Shown in pieces: positions 8,604 through 17,719 of a stretch of DNA of 64,000 bases (its first letter is position 1; each line of letters begins with the position of its first letter). The DNA comes from JASEGV01 sp947085405 (GTDB taxonomy: Bacteria > Bacteroidota > Ignavibacteria > UBA10030 > BY39), in NCBI GenBank assembly GCA_947085405.1, contig CAMTWO010000022.1:51444-115443 (forward strand). The letters are read 5' to 3'. The notes beneath the pieces are model-generated. The model was not told where the DNA came from and ran no database searches. It saw only the letters and a program-made list of their open reading frames with translations. The position numbers and the translations under genes are program-made.

Positions 8604-8666
8604 CATGAAAACAAAGACATAATAAATAATTAACAAACTCAAACAACAAAACAAAAGGAGCAACAA

Positions 8667-9047
8667 ATGAAATTACGTAATCTGTTCAGCCTGTTAGTAG
8701 TACTATTCGTATCTGTTTCAATACTATTCGCTCAAACTGAAACCAAGAAAACCGATGCAGCAAAAGAAAAACAAAAATCTTGCTGCCCAAGCGATAAAGC
8801 CGCAAAGTCGGAAGCTAAAGTAGATGGTAAAAAAGTGGATTGCACATCAAAAGATGCAACACACAAACACGATGGCAAATCGGATTGCATGAGCAAGGAA
8901 GTTAAAGATACTAAGAAAGAATGCGACAAGGGCGATGATTGCTGCCAGAAAACCGGTGCCAAGCACGGCGAGGATTGTTCAAAAACTAAAGATAGTAAAC
9001 ACGAATGCCCCGATAAAACTGAAAAGAAGGATACAAAGAAAAGTTAA
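8667..9047 (+). CDS. Secreted Cys/Lys-rich protein, probable metal binder
   Basis: 126 residues, AAAAGGAGCAACAA before the ATG. After a signal peptide (about 1-22, ending LFAQ) the sequence is low complexity and highly charged, with nine Cys residues in CCP, DC, DCM, ECD, CCQK, DCSK and ECPD contexts and scattered His and Lys. No globular domain is apparent. Proteins of this kind occur near heavy-metal ATPases in Bacteroidota-type genomes and are presumed periplasmic metal sponges; that role here is inferred from composition and from the HMA lipoprotein and CopA downstream. Confidence 0.65.
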   Translation: MKLRNLFSLLVVLFVSVSILFAQTETKKTDAAKEKQKSCCPSDKAAKSEAKVDGKKVDCTSKDATHKHDGKSDCMSKEVKDTKKECDKGDDCCQKTGAKHGEDCSKTKDSKHECPDKTEKKDTKKS

Positions 9048-9058
9048 GGAATCAGATA

Positions 9059-9430
9059 ATGTATCAACATATTGTTCTTTCAGTAATGTTACTCAGTTTG
9101 TTGCTAACCGGCTGCGGACAGAAACAATCCTCCTCCGGCGGAGAACAACCGGCAGCAGTAAATCTTGAGACCACCACGATTAGTACCTCCTCGATTATGT
9201 GCGGTATGTGTGTTAGCACAATCGAAAAGGCGGTTTCGGGTGTTGATGGCGTCGAAACCGTTGAGGTAAACTTGCAGGAAAAATTGACAACTGTAAAATT
9301 CGATAAAGCAAAATTAGATATTGCCTCACTCGAAAAAACGATTTCTGAAGCCGGTTACGATGCCAACGAAACTCCGCGCAACCGTGAAGCATACGACGGT
9401 TTGCCGGGTTGCTGCAAAGATGGTAAGTGA
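9059..9430 (+). CDS. Lipoprotein with heavy-metal-associated (HMA) domain
   Basis: 123 residues, 11 bases after the preceding gene, AAGGAATCAG in front. The signal ends in a lipobox (LLLTGC). After a Ser/Gly linker comes an HMA fold: the metal site reads MCGMC (CxxC) in SSIMCGMCVSTIEKAV, followed by GVDGVETVEVNLQEK and ISEAGYDANE. A further Cys pair (GCC) ends the protein. HMA chaperones are usually cytosolic; a lipid-anchored copy would collect copper in the envelope. It may exchange metal with CopA's own HMA domain only if that faced the same side, which it does not, so partners are more likely the cupredoxins or the RND adaptor (inference). Confidence 0.8.
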   Translation: MYQHIVLSVMLLSLLLTGCGQKQSSSGGEQPAAVNLETTTISTSSIMCGMCVSTIEKAVSGVDGVETVEVNLQEKLTTVKFDKAKLDIASLEKTISEAGYDANETPRNREAYDGLPGCCKDGK

Positions 9431-9483
9431 ATTTTGAATATCTAATATCTAATTTCTAAATTCGAAAATTAAAAAACAACAAG

Positions 9484-9514
9484 ACGCCAATGGTTAGCCG
9501 ACATTGGCGTTTTT
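9484..9514 (+). terminator. Rho-independent terminator
   Basis: Perfect 9-bp stem ACGCCAATG / CATTGGCGT (9484-9492 and 9502-9510) with a 9-base loop, followed by TTTT. It closes the HMA lipoprotein transcript just before copA, implying that copA has its own promoter or relies on read-through. Confidence 0.85.
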
Positions 9515-9531
9515 AATTAGGAGAAAGGTAA

Positions 9532-11973
9532 ATGCAACATATCGACCCTGTCTGCGGGATGGAAGTTGAACCAGATAGAGCAGCGGGAAAAAGTAAATAC
9601 AAAAATACCGATTACTACTTCTGTGCAGTCGGATGTAAAAAGCACTTCGATGAAAACCCGGAATTCTACATTAATAAACAAGTAGTCGGAATGCCTATCC
9701 AGATTAATATGCAGCCGGTTCCCAACATTTCATTCACTCATAATTCCACTCTTTCAACAAAAAAGGAAGTCTTAAAAAAGATTCAGCTTCCAATTATGGG
9801 TATGAGCTGCGCCAGTTGTGTATCAACAGTTCAAGAAAGTTTGAGTAAATTGCCGGGAGTAGTAAATGCTACTGTAAATCTTGCAACTGAAACCGCCACG
9901 ATACAATTCGACGAAACCAAAGTGAACACAAGTCATTTCAAACACGCGGTCGAATCTATAGGTTACAAGTTAGCCGAAGTCCCGGAAGAAAATATCTGGG
10001 AGTTCGAAGAACAGGAGCATCAAAAAGAATACGTTCAACTTAGAATTCGTTTTATCTTCAGCTTACTTTTAACATTACCCATCAGTATTATCAGTATGTG
10101 GATGATGCTGGGTAATTCACCATTTTCTTTTTTCAGTCATCAGACGTGGAATTATATATTTTTCGTTCTAACGATCCCTGTTTTATTTTGGGCAGGCGAC
10201 CGTTTCTTCAAGGGCTTTTGGGCAACTCTGAAACACCTCAGAGCTGATATGAATACTCTTATAGCTGTAGGTACGTCAGCCGCTTTTATCTATAGTTCTG
10301 CAATAACTTTTTCCCCATCCTATTTCACATCAAGAGGTCACGGTTTAAACGTTTACTATGATACGTCTGTGGTTATCATTACACTAATATTGTTAGGCAA
10401 ATTATTGGAGATGCGATCGAAAGGTAAGACATCAGAAGCAATAAAAAAATTGATCGGACTTCAACCAAAATTAGCTTCTGTGATCCGAAATGGAAGAGAA
10501 ATTCAAATTTCGATTGAACAAGTGGTGCTAGAAGATATTTTGGTAGTTCGACCAGGCGAAAAAATTCCTGTCGATGGTGTTGTTACAGAAGGATTTTCGA
10601 GTGTAGATGAAGGTATGATAACCGGCGAAAGCCTCCCTGTTGATAAACAAAAAGGAGATGAAGTAATCGGTGCAACTATAAATACGACAGGAAGTTTCAG
10701 GTTTCAGACAAAGAAGATTGGCAAAGATACAATGCTTGCGCAAATCGTGAAGTTGGTGGCTGAGGCACAAGGCTCGAAGGCACCTATCCAGAATTTAGTT
10801 GACCGCATAGCAGCCGTTTTTGTTCCAACCGTTATAGGGATTGCAAGCGTTACTTTTCTAATTTGGTATTTTGCATTAGGGTCATTTACGCCGGCAGTCA
10901 TTAATTTTGTTGCTGTTATGATTGTGGCTTGTCCTTGTGCGTTGGGATTAGCAACTCCAACAGCGATCATTGTAGGAACCGGAATCGGCGCCTTGAACGG
11001 AATTCTAATTAAAAATGCTAATATTTTAGAAAAGCTTAGAAAGACCAATGTGATCGTTTTCGATAAAACGGGAACAATTACAACTGGAAAACTGAATGTT
11101 ACAGATGTATTCCCTGTCAGTCCATATACAGAAGCAGAGCTGCTCCAGTATGCTGTTTCGATCGAATCACTTTCCGAACACCCAATTGCAAAAGCGATTG
11201 TGAATTATTCAAAACAAAAAAATATTAATCCATCTAAAATAAATAATTTCAAATCTATTACTGGTTTTGGTGCAGAAGGAGATTTGAATAACAAACGAAT
11301 TTACATCGGAAACGAAGAATTGATGAAGCAAAAAGGAATTACTATTCAAAAATCTTCGTTTGATTTAACACCACATCAAGGTGAGATTTCTGTGTTTGTG
11401 GCGATTGACGGCAACTTCACCGGTATCATAACTATTAGCGACATTCTTAAGCCAGATTCAAAGATTGGTGTGAGCAAGTTACAACAATTAGGTTTAAAAA
11501 CAATTATGCTTACCGGCGACAACGAGCGTTCTGCTGAAATTATGAGCAAATCTGTTGGAATAGAGGAATACTATGCCAAAATGCTCCCTAAAGATAAGGT
11601 TGATAAAATTAAAGAACTTCAAGCAGACGGAAATCGTGTAATTATGGTTGGCGATGGAATAAACGACGCACCGGCTTTGGCTCAAGCAGATGTCGGAATT
11701 GCTATGGGAACTGGGACAGATGTCGCAATCGAAGCTGGAGATATTACATTAGTGAAGGGCGATTTGAACGCTGTGGTTAAAGCAATAAAGCTTTCAAAGA
11801 AAACCGTAACTACTATATATCAAAATCTGTTCTGGGCTTTTATTTACAACATCATATTAATACCGTTAGCTGCTTTTGGAATCCTCGACCCAATGTTAGC
11901 AGCGGCTGCTATGGCTATGAGTTCGGTTTCGGTAGTCAGTAATTCGTTGAGATTAAAGAGGATGAAATTTTAG
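9532..11973 (+). CDS. copA: Copper-translocating P1B-type ATPase with N-terminal YHS domain
   Basis: 813 residues, AGGAGAAAGGTAA before ATG. Residues ~1-45 are a YHS metal-binding domain (DPVCGMEVEP, YYFCAVGCKKHF). Residues ~82-148 are an HMA domain with MSCASC. Eight expected membrane helices follow, with the ion-binding CPC in ACPCALGLATP. The catalytic motifs are all present: TGES in the actuator domain, DKTGT as the phosphorylation site, SEHPIAKAIV in the nucleotide domain, TGDN and GDGINDAPAL. It pumps Cu(I) from cytosol to periplasm, where the cupredoxins and oxidase of this island would take over. The YHS-HMA order is common in environmental Bacteroidota. Very confident for family, confident for Cu. 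Confidence 0.95.
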   Translation: MQHIDPVCGMEVEPDRAAGKSKYKNTDYYFCAVGCKKHFDENPEFYINKQVVGMPIQINMQPVPNISFTHNSTLSTKKEVLKKIQLPIMGMSCASCVSTVQESLSKLPGVVNATVNLATETATIQFDETKVNTSHFKHAVESIGYKLAEVPEENIWEFEEQEHQKEYVQLRIRFIFSLLLTLPISIISMWMMLGNSPFSFFSHQTWNYIFFVLTIPVLFWAGDRFFKGFWATLKHLRADMNTLIAVGTSAAFIYSSAITFSPSYFTSRGHGLNVYYDTSVVIITLILLGKLLEMRSKGKTSEAIKKLIGLQPKLASVIRNGREIQISIEQVVLEDILVVRPGEKIPVDGVVTEGFSSVDEGMITGESLPVDKQKGDEVIGATINTTGSFRFQTKKIGKDTMLAQIVKLVAEAQGSKAPIQNLVDRIAAVFVPTVIGIASVTFLIWYFALGSFTPAVINFVAVMIVACPCALGLATPTAIIVGTGIGALNGILIKNANILEKLRKTNVIVFDKTGTITTGKLNVTDVFPVSPYTEAELLQYAVSIESLSEHPIAKAIVNYSKQKNINPSKINNFKSITGFGAEGDLNNKRIYIGNEELMKQKGITIQKSSFDLTPHQGEISVFVAIDGNFTGIITISDILKPDSKIGVSKLQQLGLKTIMLTGDNERSAEIMSKSVGIEEYYAKMLPKDKVDKIKELQADGNRVIMVGDGINDAPALAQADVGIAMGTGTDVAIEAGDITLVKGDLNAVVKAIKLSKKTVTTIYQNLFWAFIYNIILIPLAAFGILDPMLAAAAMAMSSVSVVSNSLRLKRMKF

Positions 11974-12017
11974 AAATTGCTTGCTTATTCGGAAACTGAT
12001 TCGTATTTTAGATAAAA

Positions 12018-12866
12018 ATGAAGATAAAAGCATTCGCTAAAATAAATTTAGGTTTAAGAATCCTCAGAAAACGTGAGGACGGATATCATGATATTGAAAC
12101 TGTATTCCATCGGATTAACCTATATGATAAGGTAGAATTTTCTACTGCAGACATAATTTCTATGGAATGTGATAATCCAGAAATACCAGTAAATGAGAAT
12201 AATTTATGTATTCGTGCTGCAGGGCTACTTAAACTGAAATTTAGGATAAACAAAGGAGTTCACATCAGATTGCAGAAGAATATTCCGGTTGGAGCAGGAC
12301 TTGGTGGTGGCAGCTCGGATGCTGCTGCGGTTTTACTCCATTTGTCAAAATTTTGGGGATGTGAAATTGATAAAAGTGAACTCAAAGAGATTGCATTAAG
12401 TTTAGGTTCTGATGTTCCATACTTTCTCTATGCGGGAACTGCTTACGCAACCGGCAGAGGTGAGAAATTAGAATATTTTAAACTCGATATTCCCTATTGG
12501 ATTCTTTTAGTCAATCCTCAAATTCATGTTTCAACGGCTTGGGCATATAAAAACGTGAATATCAAAATGCCGAAGAATGCGACTAATTTAATGAATGATT
12601 TGATTGAGAATATACATAATCCAGAAGAGTTACGCGATTTGGTTACGAATGATTTTGAAGATGTAGTTTACAAACACTATGAAAAAATCAAAAACATCAA
12701 AATCCAGCTAAAAGAACTTGGAGCCGATTTCGCATTAATGTCAGGAAGTGGTTCTTCGGTTTATGGATTTTTTAAAACTGAACCGGACGTAAATAAAATT
12801 TTACAATACATTGGCTCAGAACATAAAATATATGTTACAGAACCATTTTTCAATCCAATCACCTGA
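12018..12866 (+). CDS. ispE: 4-diphosphocytidyl-2-C-methyl-D-erythritol kinase
   Basis: 282 residues of the GHMP kinase family. It starts KIKAFAKINLGLRI with the substrate Lys of this family and carries the ATP loop PVGAGLGGGSSDAAAVL, then SDVPYFL and a LMSGSGSSVYGFF motif near the end. It phosphorylates CDP-methylerythritol in the MEP isoprenoid pathway in the cytosol. No clear Shine-Dalgarno is visible at ATG 12018. It is the last plus-strand gene of the left block and overlaps the convergent gene at its 3' end by 8 bases. Length is normal. Confidence 0.95.
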   Translation: MKIKAFAKINLGLRILRKREDGYHDIETVFHRINLYDKVEFSTADIISMECDNPEIPVNENNLCIRAAGLLKLKFRINKGVHIRLQKNIPVGAGLGGGSSDAAAVLLHLSKFWGCEIDKSELKEIALSLGSDVPYFLYAGTAYATGRGEKLEYFKLDIPYWILLVNPQIHVSTAWAYKNVNIKMPKNATNLMNDLIENIHNPEELRDLVTNDFEDVVYKHYEKIKNIKIQLKELGADFALMSGSGSSVYGFFKTEPDVNKILQYIGSEHKIYVTEPFFNPIT

Positions 12867-15800
12867 TAATTATCATCTTCTTTGTCTGGGCGAAACTGCT
12901 ATTCAATCCTGAAACAGAGATACGATAAAAGTAAACGCCGGTCGATACAAATGTTCCGCGTGCTGTTTTACCATCCCAGTTAACCGAGTAATTCCCTTCT
13001 ATCTTCTCTTCCCCATCAATAAGTACTGCAATTTTTTGTCCGAGTATGTTGTAAACTTCGAGTGTAACCTTGCCGGCAACCGGTAAACCGTATTCGAATA
13101 CTGTCCCGGCGTTGAATGGGTTGGGATAGTTTTGCGTAAGCTGAAAATTGGAGGGAACAACCACTTCTTTTAAGTCAACGGGATTGAATGAAAATACATC
13201 CCTTGCTCGTAATGGATAATATGGATTAATTCTTAACACGTCGCCATCTTTAAAATCATTTTCTAATGTCGTTCGCCGCATGGCTACCAGATATATTAAC
13301 GGTAGTTGCGGAAACTTATCCCTCATATCAACTTTTCTAACACTATACTGAGGTTTAGCAGTATCGCTATATTTAGATAAATAAATTAGTATTATTTCGT
13401 CGCCGTCGTAATGCAGATACCACAAATTCCCGATTTTTAGATGAGGCGACGGATTCCATCTACCATCAACATTTCCGGTGTAAATATACTCTTTTACAGA
13501 ATCAGTCGGAGAGGTTTTTTTCCATCTATAAAGTGTATCGTTCCTTTCCACAATACCGATATCCAATTGTCTTAACTTATTTCCTTTTGCGTTAACCTCC
13601 CAGACTGTGAAGGGGACAACATACCCACTATCGATATTACCCATTCTATATTTTTCAAAATCTTGGTATAAATAACCATAACCGGCTGTGTCTATTATAA
13701 ATGGTCGAAATTCCGGATGTATTATTCTTCGTGGGGGACGGACTTCAAATCCTGTAATATATCTATAAGCTTTTTGTGTATATTTTTTATCGAAGTGAAT
13801 TTCTACATATCTTAAGCTGTCGATATTTAAACCGCTCTGAATGTTCGTATATCTGCTGATACGAGGATAAGTAATAAATCCTCTCCGATCAGTATATAAA
13901 TCCATGCTTCGCCCTATTATTCCTGTAAACCAATTGTTAGACGAAGGAGTATAAACCCAATTTTTAAGTCCTTTATTCGTTGTTGTTGTACCTTTAGTTA
14001 TTTTAAAACCATCAGTAACCGGTATGTTATGCCCTAATTCATCAGGCAATTTGTTTTTATTTAATAGAATTTCACTTGTTGTTATATTTATTAAATTAAA
14101 AACTTTTGAAGTATCAATTTCTTCTATGCTAATTTGATAATTATTGTTTTTTAGCAATTCAGGATTTATGATTCGCAGACCGAATACCCCTTCGGCTTCT
14201 CCGGTTTGTTGAACTGTAAATATTTCCTGTGAAGGGAATATTGTTTTATGAATTTTGATTTCAACTGTATCATACCACACGTTTAAATATTTATCTACAA
14301 TTCGAAATAACAATTTTTCTGTATCATCGCCCAATGCATTTTTTGAAATATTGAAAGATATATACTTAGCTGCATCTAAAAAGATACCGCTGTTTTGAAT
14401 TAAATTAGTGCTAAATATAACAGGCAGCGATTCCTGATACGACTGTATATTTTTAGTTAATGGAAAATAGCTCACCGAAAAATTCTCAAGCGTATCTCTT
14501 GATAAATTTTTAATTCCAAATGTGCATCTTACATTTTCTCCCGGATTTGCCTTGCCATCTGCATTGAGGTTATCTGATATAATTTTGAAATCGACTATTT
14601 GCATTGGACCGGCAGTAGTAATATGAGTTGCTACATCCTGCCAAATTATTTTATCTCCGCTTGTCTGTTCAACTTCAAGAGATAATCGGCTAGGGATTTT
14701 AGATTGATAAATAGTGATACTATTACCAAACACTCCATCGTTAGCTGCACCGTCGTTATGCAGTCCGTCGTCGTATAGTTGAAATATTTTTTGGACCCCA
14801 TCTTTCTCGAGGGACAATATAGCTTTTACATTTATTGTATGTTGTGAATTCACTGTTACAGCAATGGAAGTTGAATCACTCGATAAATATCTTGATTTCC
14901 ATTTTACAATCGGTAAATTTTTAAAACTATTATCGTAAGCCAAGCGGATATTGCTTGAAAGTTCACGCAATTTTGTAATTGAGTTCAAACGGTCTGAACC
15001 TTGAGCTATAAGCGTAGCAAAGATTACATCTTGTGAATCATTGGGAACTAATGTAAAAGGCCCGCTATTTATCATCATTCTGCTATCGGATGGACCCCAC
15101 GAGTACTGATTGAGCCAACCTGATACAGTTACAGGATCGCCGTCGAACATATATGTCGTTTCTATGTTATCGATAGGATTGTAGATTGGTTTACAATTTT
15201 TGTGTTTACCACTCATTGCACAATAAGTATTAAAAATATCAGGCCAACTTATAGGACAACCTGCCTGACCCGGATTACAAAGAGAATAAAATCCCGAAAC
15301 TTGTAAATTCTTAAAACTATTAATAATTCTTCCAAAACTAATTGCCCGATCTTCTGGACCACCCATTAAAATAGGTCCCTGTAAAAGTTTAAAACCGACA
15401 GCAGGAGGTTTTTCTCCATAAGAATAGTATGGAGAAAAATCGGAGTCATCATCCAGACCGTTATAACAAAAACCTAATTGATGACTTTTTCCTCTTGTAT
15501 CTAATCGCATATCGCATCCTACATAATCATCGGTATAATTCCCTAGGTCGGGATCTGACCAGAGCGTAATGTATGCATCGTTCCAAGTATAATTGCTTTT
15601 GTTATGAATTTCAAATCTTAAAAACTGAACATCGGGTAAGGATGTATATGCCCATGCAGTCTTGCGTATTTCAGCACCTAACGGCTTCGTTCTTCCCCAT
15701 ATCCAACTATGATATACTGAGTCAGCATCATTGTACACATAGAATAAAATCATATCGGGAATAGTGAAACCACTTGGCATTTTTATTCCCGGTTTGTCTT

Positions 15801-16338
15801 TGTATGGATTCCATTTCCCGTCTTCATCCAAATCTATCCATGGAGCACCGTAATCAATGGGCCAGTTTAGCAAATCAGGATTAGAATTTGGATTATCAAA
15901 GTGAGGTTGAACTTTGTAAATTTTCAGATGGGGTTGCCGCCAGTCTTCAGGTAAACCTGTCCGCGGATCAACTCTCCCCGGTCTATATTCACTTCCAAAA
16001 TGTCCTGCGGTTGCCACCCTTATACTTTCCGATACTCCCGGTTCAAAAACTTTTGCACCAATCCATAAAGCTGAAGAAAATATAGCATGAATTCCACTCC
16101 CTTTGGGCCATTCAAATCCCCCTCCCCAAGTAGCAGGATTAGAATAAAAATCACCATCATTTCTAAACCAAGCGGCAATATTGTTTACATCTAACAATTT
16201 CCGATCGATTACTTGTATCCCTTGCGATTTTTGTAGATTAACTCCCTCCAACTGTTTGTAAGGTTGTGCAAGAACAGAAACATTGATAGAAATAGTAATA
16301 CCAGCAATCAAAAGCCATAGCGAAAATAATTTACGCAT
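12859..16338 (-). CDS. Large secreted protein with T9SS sorting domain
   Basis: 1159 residues, AGGAGGTAGT before ATG. Signal peptide (about 1-25, ending VLAQ). The body is not a named enzyme: an N-terminal part rich in aromatic residues (AAWFRNDGDFYSNPATWGGG; FSSALWIGAKVFE) recalls long proteins seen repeatedly in Ignavibacteria-like genomes, followed by several beta-sandwich segments (DGVFGNSITIY; NPGENVRCTFGIKN). The last ~85 residues are a clear type-A sorting domain (LTQNYPNPFNAGTVFEYGLP, VYNILGQKIAVLIDG, GVYFYRISV). It is predicted to be a cell-surface or released protein. The function cannot be assigned from sequence by eye. Confidence 0.75.
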   Translation of the reverse strand: MRKLFSLWLLIAGITISINVSVLAQPYKQLEGVNLQKSQGIQVIDRKLLDVNNIAAWFRNDGDFYSNPATWGGGFEWPKGSGIHAIFSSALWIGAKVFEPGVSESIRVATAGHFGSEYRPGRVDPRTGLPEDWRQPHLKIYKVQPHFDNPNSNPDLLNWPIDYGAPWIDLDEDGKWNPYKDKPGIKMPSGFTIPDMILFYVYNDADSVYHSWIWGRTKPLGAEIRKTAWAYTSLPDVQFLRFEIHNKSNYTWNDAYITLWSDPDLGNYTDDYVGCDMRLDTRGKSHQLGFCYNGLDDDSDFSPYYSYGEKPPAVGFKLLQGPILMGGPEDRAISFGRIINSFKNLQVSGFYSLCNPGQAGCPISWPDIFNTYCAMSGKHKNCKPIYNPIDNIETTYMFDGDPVTVSGWLNQYSWGPSDSRMMINSGPFTLVPNDSQDVIFATLIAQGSDRLNSITKLRELSSNIRLAYDNSFKNLPIVKWKSRYLSSDSTSIAVTVNSQHTINVKAILSLEKDGVQKIFQLYDDGLHNDGAANDGVFGNSITIYQSKIPSRLSLEVEQTSGDKIIWQDVATHITTAGPMQIVDFKIISDNLNADGKANPGENVRCTFGIKNLSRDTLENFSVSYFPLTKNIQSYQESLPVIFSTNLIQNSGIFLDAAKYISFNISKNALGDDTEKLLFRIVDKYLNVWYDTVEIKIHKTIFPSQEIFTVQQTGEAEGVFGLRIINPELLKNNNYQISIEEIDTSKVFNLINITTSEILLNKNKLPDELGHNIPVTDGFKITKGTTTTNKGLKNWVYTPSSNNWFTGIIGRSMDLYTDRRGFITYPRISRYTNIQSGLNIDSLRYVEIHFDKKYTQKAYRYITGFEVRPPRRIIHPEFRPFIIDTAGYGYLYQDFEKYRMGNIDSGYVVPFTVWEVNAKGNKLRQLDIGIVERNDTLYRWKKTSPTDSVKEYIYTGNVDGRWNPSPHLKIGNLWYLHYDGDEIILIYLSKYSDTAKPQYSVRKVDMRDKFPQLPLIYLVAMRRTTLENDFKDGDVLRINPYYPLRARDVFSFNPVDLKEVVVPSNFQLTQNYPNPFNAGTVFEYGLPVAGKVTLEVYNILGQKIAVLIDGEEKIEGNYSVNWDGKTARGTFVSTGVYFYRISVSGLNSSFAQTKKMIIIR

Positions 16339-16437
16339 ACTACCTCCTGATAATTTAATTGACTTTATATTTATTGTATCAATATTCTAATACAGAAAAC
16401 CGAGTAAAACTATAATCCGACCCTACTCTAATTGAAC

Positions 16438-16827
16438 TTACATAGTTTGCTTTGCTGCGTTCGGGTCGGCTTCATACTTCGACGGACACTTTGTTAATAT
16501 TTCTGAGGCGTGGAAATAATCCTTGTTATATTTTCCTTTTATTACCACACTTGTAGCTATCTCAAAATTGTTCGGTTTCGCTCCGTCGAACACTACTTTC
16601 ATCGCCTTACCATCAGCATCCTTCATGTGAAAAATAAACTGCCCTTTATCAATGTCGAACGAGGTTGGTATATCCTTCACCCATTCACCGTTCACTTGTA
16701 TCTTTTTAGTGGTCGCCATTGCATCTGTGAAAGTTCCATACTCAACATTACTCTCCAAAAACGAAGATGCACCAAATATCAAGGCGCCAACGATAATTAC
16801 GCTCGCCACAATTACTTTTATTTTCAT
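16438..16827 (-). CDS. ccmE: Cytochrome c maturation protein CcmE, CxxxY variant
   Basis: 129 residues: one N-terminal anchor helix and a periplasmic OB-fold with YGTFTDA, VNGEWVKD and VVFDG segments, ending ASEILTKCPSKYEADP. In most CcmE proteins the haem-binding residue is the His of an HxxxY motif at this place; here it is Cys (CPSKY). This CxxxY class is known from Desulfovibrio-type and archaeal Ccm systems. It accepts haem exported by CcmABC and passes it to the cytochrome c haem lyase. It is the last gene of the ccm run; ccmF/ccmH are not in the window. Confidence 0.88.
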   Translation of the reverse strand: MKIKVIVASVIIVGALIFGASSFLESNVEYGTFTDAMATTKKIQVNGEWVKDIPTSFDIDKGQFIFHMKDADGKAMKVVFDGAKPNNFEIATSVVIKGKYNKDYFHASEILTKCPSKYEADPNAAKQTM

Positions 16828-16838
16828 TTTACTGCCTT

Positions 16839-16973
16839 TTATTCTTTATTAATTTTATCTTCTAATTTTTTTATTTTTTTATCTAACGAAAATAGATAAC
16901 CGAATATGCCAAACCAGCATATTAAGGTAATAATCAAAACGATGTATAGTGAGTTCTGATTTAAAAATTCCAT
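16839..16973 (-). CDS. CcmD-like small membrane protein
   Basis: 44 residues if started at the ATG whose first base is the last base of the ccmC stop (TAATG). A longer frame upstream only reads the end of ccmC out of frame. The protein is one hydrophobic helix (SLYIVLIITLICWFGIFGYLF) followed by a charged tail (DKKIKKLEDKINKE), the layout of CcmD, which stabilises the CcmABC-CcmE complex. Sequence conservation in CcmD is low, so the name rests on size, topology and position between ccmC and ccmE. Confidence 0.7.
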   Translation of the reverse strand: MEFLNQNSLYIVLIITLICWFGIFGYLFSLDKKIKKLEDKINKE

Positions 16974-17662
16974 TACTCCTGCTCTTTCATTTGTTGTTGA
17001 TACATTAATTTTGAAAAACGTACTCTCAGATTGAACATCCAATAATAAACAGCCGTGAACCCTGTTAGCGATGCGAGGAAGATTACAAGCATTGTGGGAT
17101 TCATGTGAATCTTTCCTTGGGGATTTATGATTGGATCGGGATGTAGGCTTGAGACGATACGTGGTATTATGAATATAAAGAATGGTACTGTTAATCCTGC
17201 AATGATAGAATAGACCGCTGAAAGAGATGCACGTTTTTCCTCAACCTCGATAGATGACCGAAGCGCAAAGTAGGCGCCATAAATAAGCAGCAATACAAAT
17301 ATTGAAGTTTGGCGCGGATCCCAATTCCAGAAAGCGCCCCAACTAAACTTCGACCATATTGCACCTGTAACAGTTGCTAATATGCAAAACAAAAATCCTA
17401 AACCGGCAGCAGTAACCGACTTTATATCATATAATATTTCTTTAGTCCTCAAATATTGAATCCCATAAATGAGAGCAGTTATGAATGCAATTACGCAAAC
17501 CCAAGCTGTCGGGACGTGAAAGAAAATAATTCTCGCTTTGTCCTCGAGACCCGGAACGACAGGCAATTCGAAAAATGAACTCGGATTGGAAACCATCGGA
17601 AGGGCGATTCCTGCGATTATTACTAACGTCAGCCCGATGCCTAATATTATTTTAAATACCAT
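16973..17662 (-). CDS. ccmC: Haem export protein CcmC
   Basis: 229 residues with six hydrophobic helices. The periplasmic Trp-rich haem-handling motif is clear: WGAFWNWDPRQTS, flanked by conserved His residues (FFHVPTAWV before it; SSLHPDP after it) that usually ligate haem. It belongs to the CcmC/CcsA family and loads haem onto CcmE with CcmA and CcmB. Its stop overlaps the next start by one base, showing translational coupling. Confidence 0.93.
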   Translation of the reverse strand: MVFKIILGIGLTLVIIAGIALPMVSNPSSFFELPVVPGLEDKARIIFFHVPTAWVCVIAFITALIYGIQYLRTKEILYDIKSVTAAGLGFLFCILATVTGAIWSKFSWGAFWNWDPRQTSIFVLLLIYGAYFALRSSIEVEEKRASLSAVYSIIAGLTVPFFIFIIPRIVSSLHPDPIINPQGKIHMNPTMLVIFLASLTGFTAVYYWMFNLRVRFSKLMYQQQMKEQE

Positions 17663-17719
17663 AAAAATACTTGATAAATTTCTATTTAAAAATACAAAAT
17701 AGTTTCTTCAGTAGCAAGG

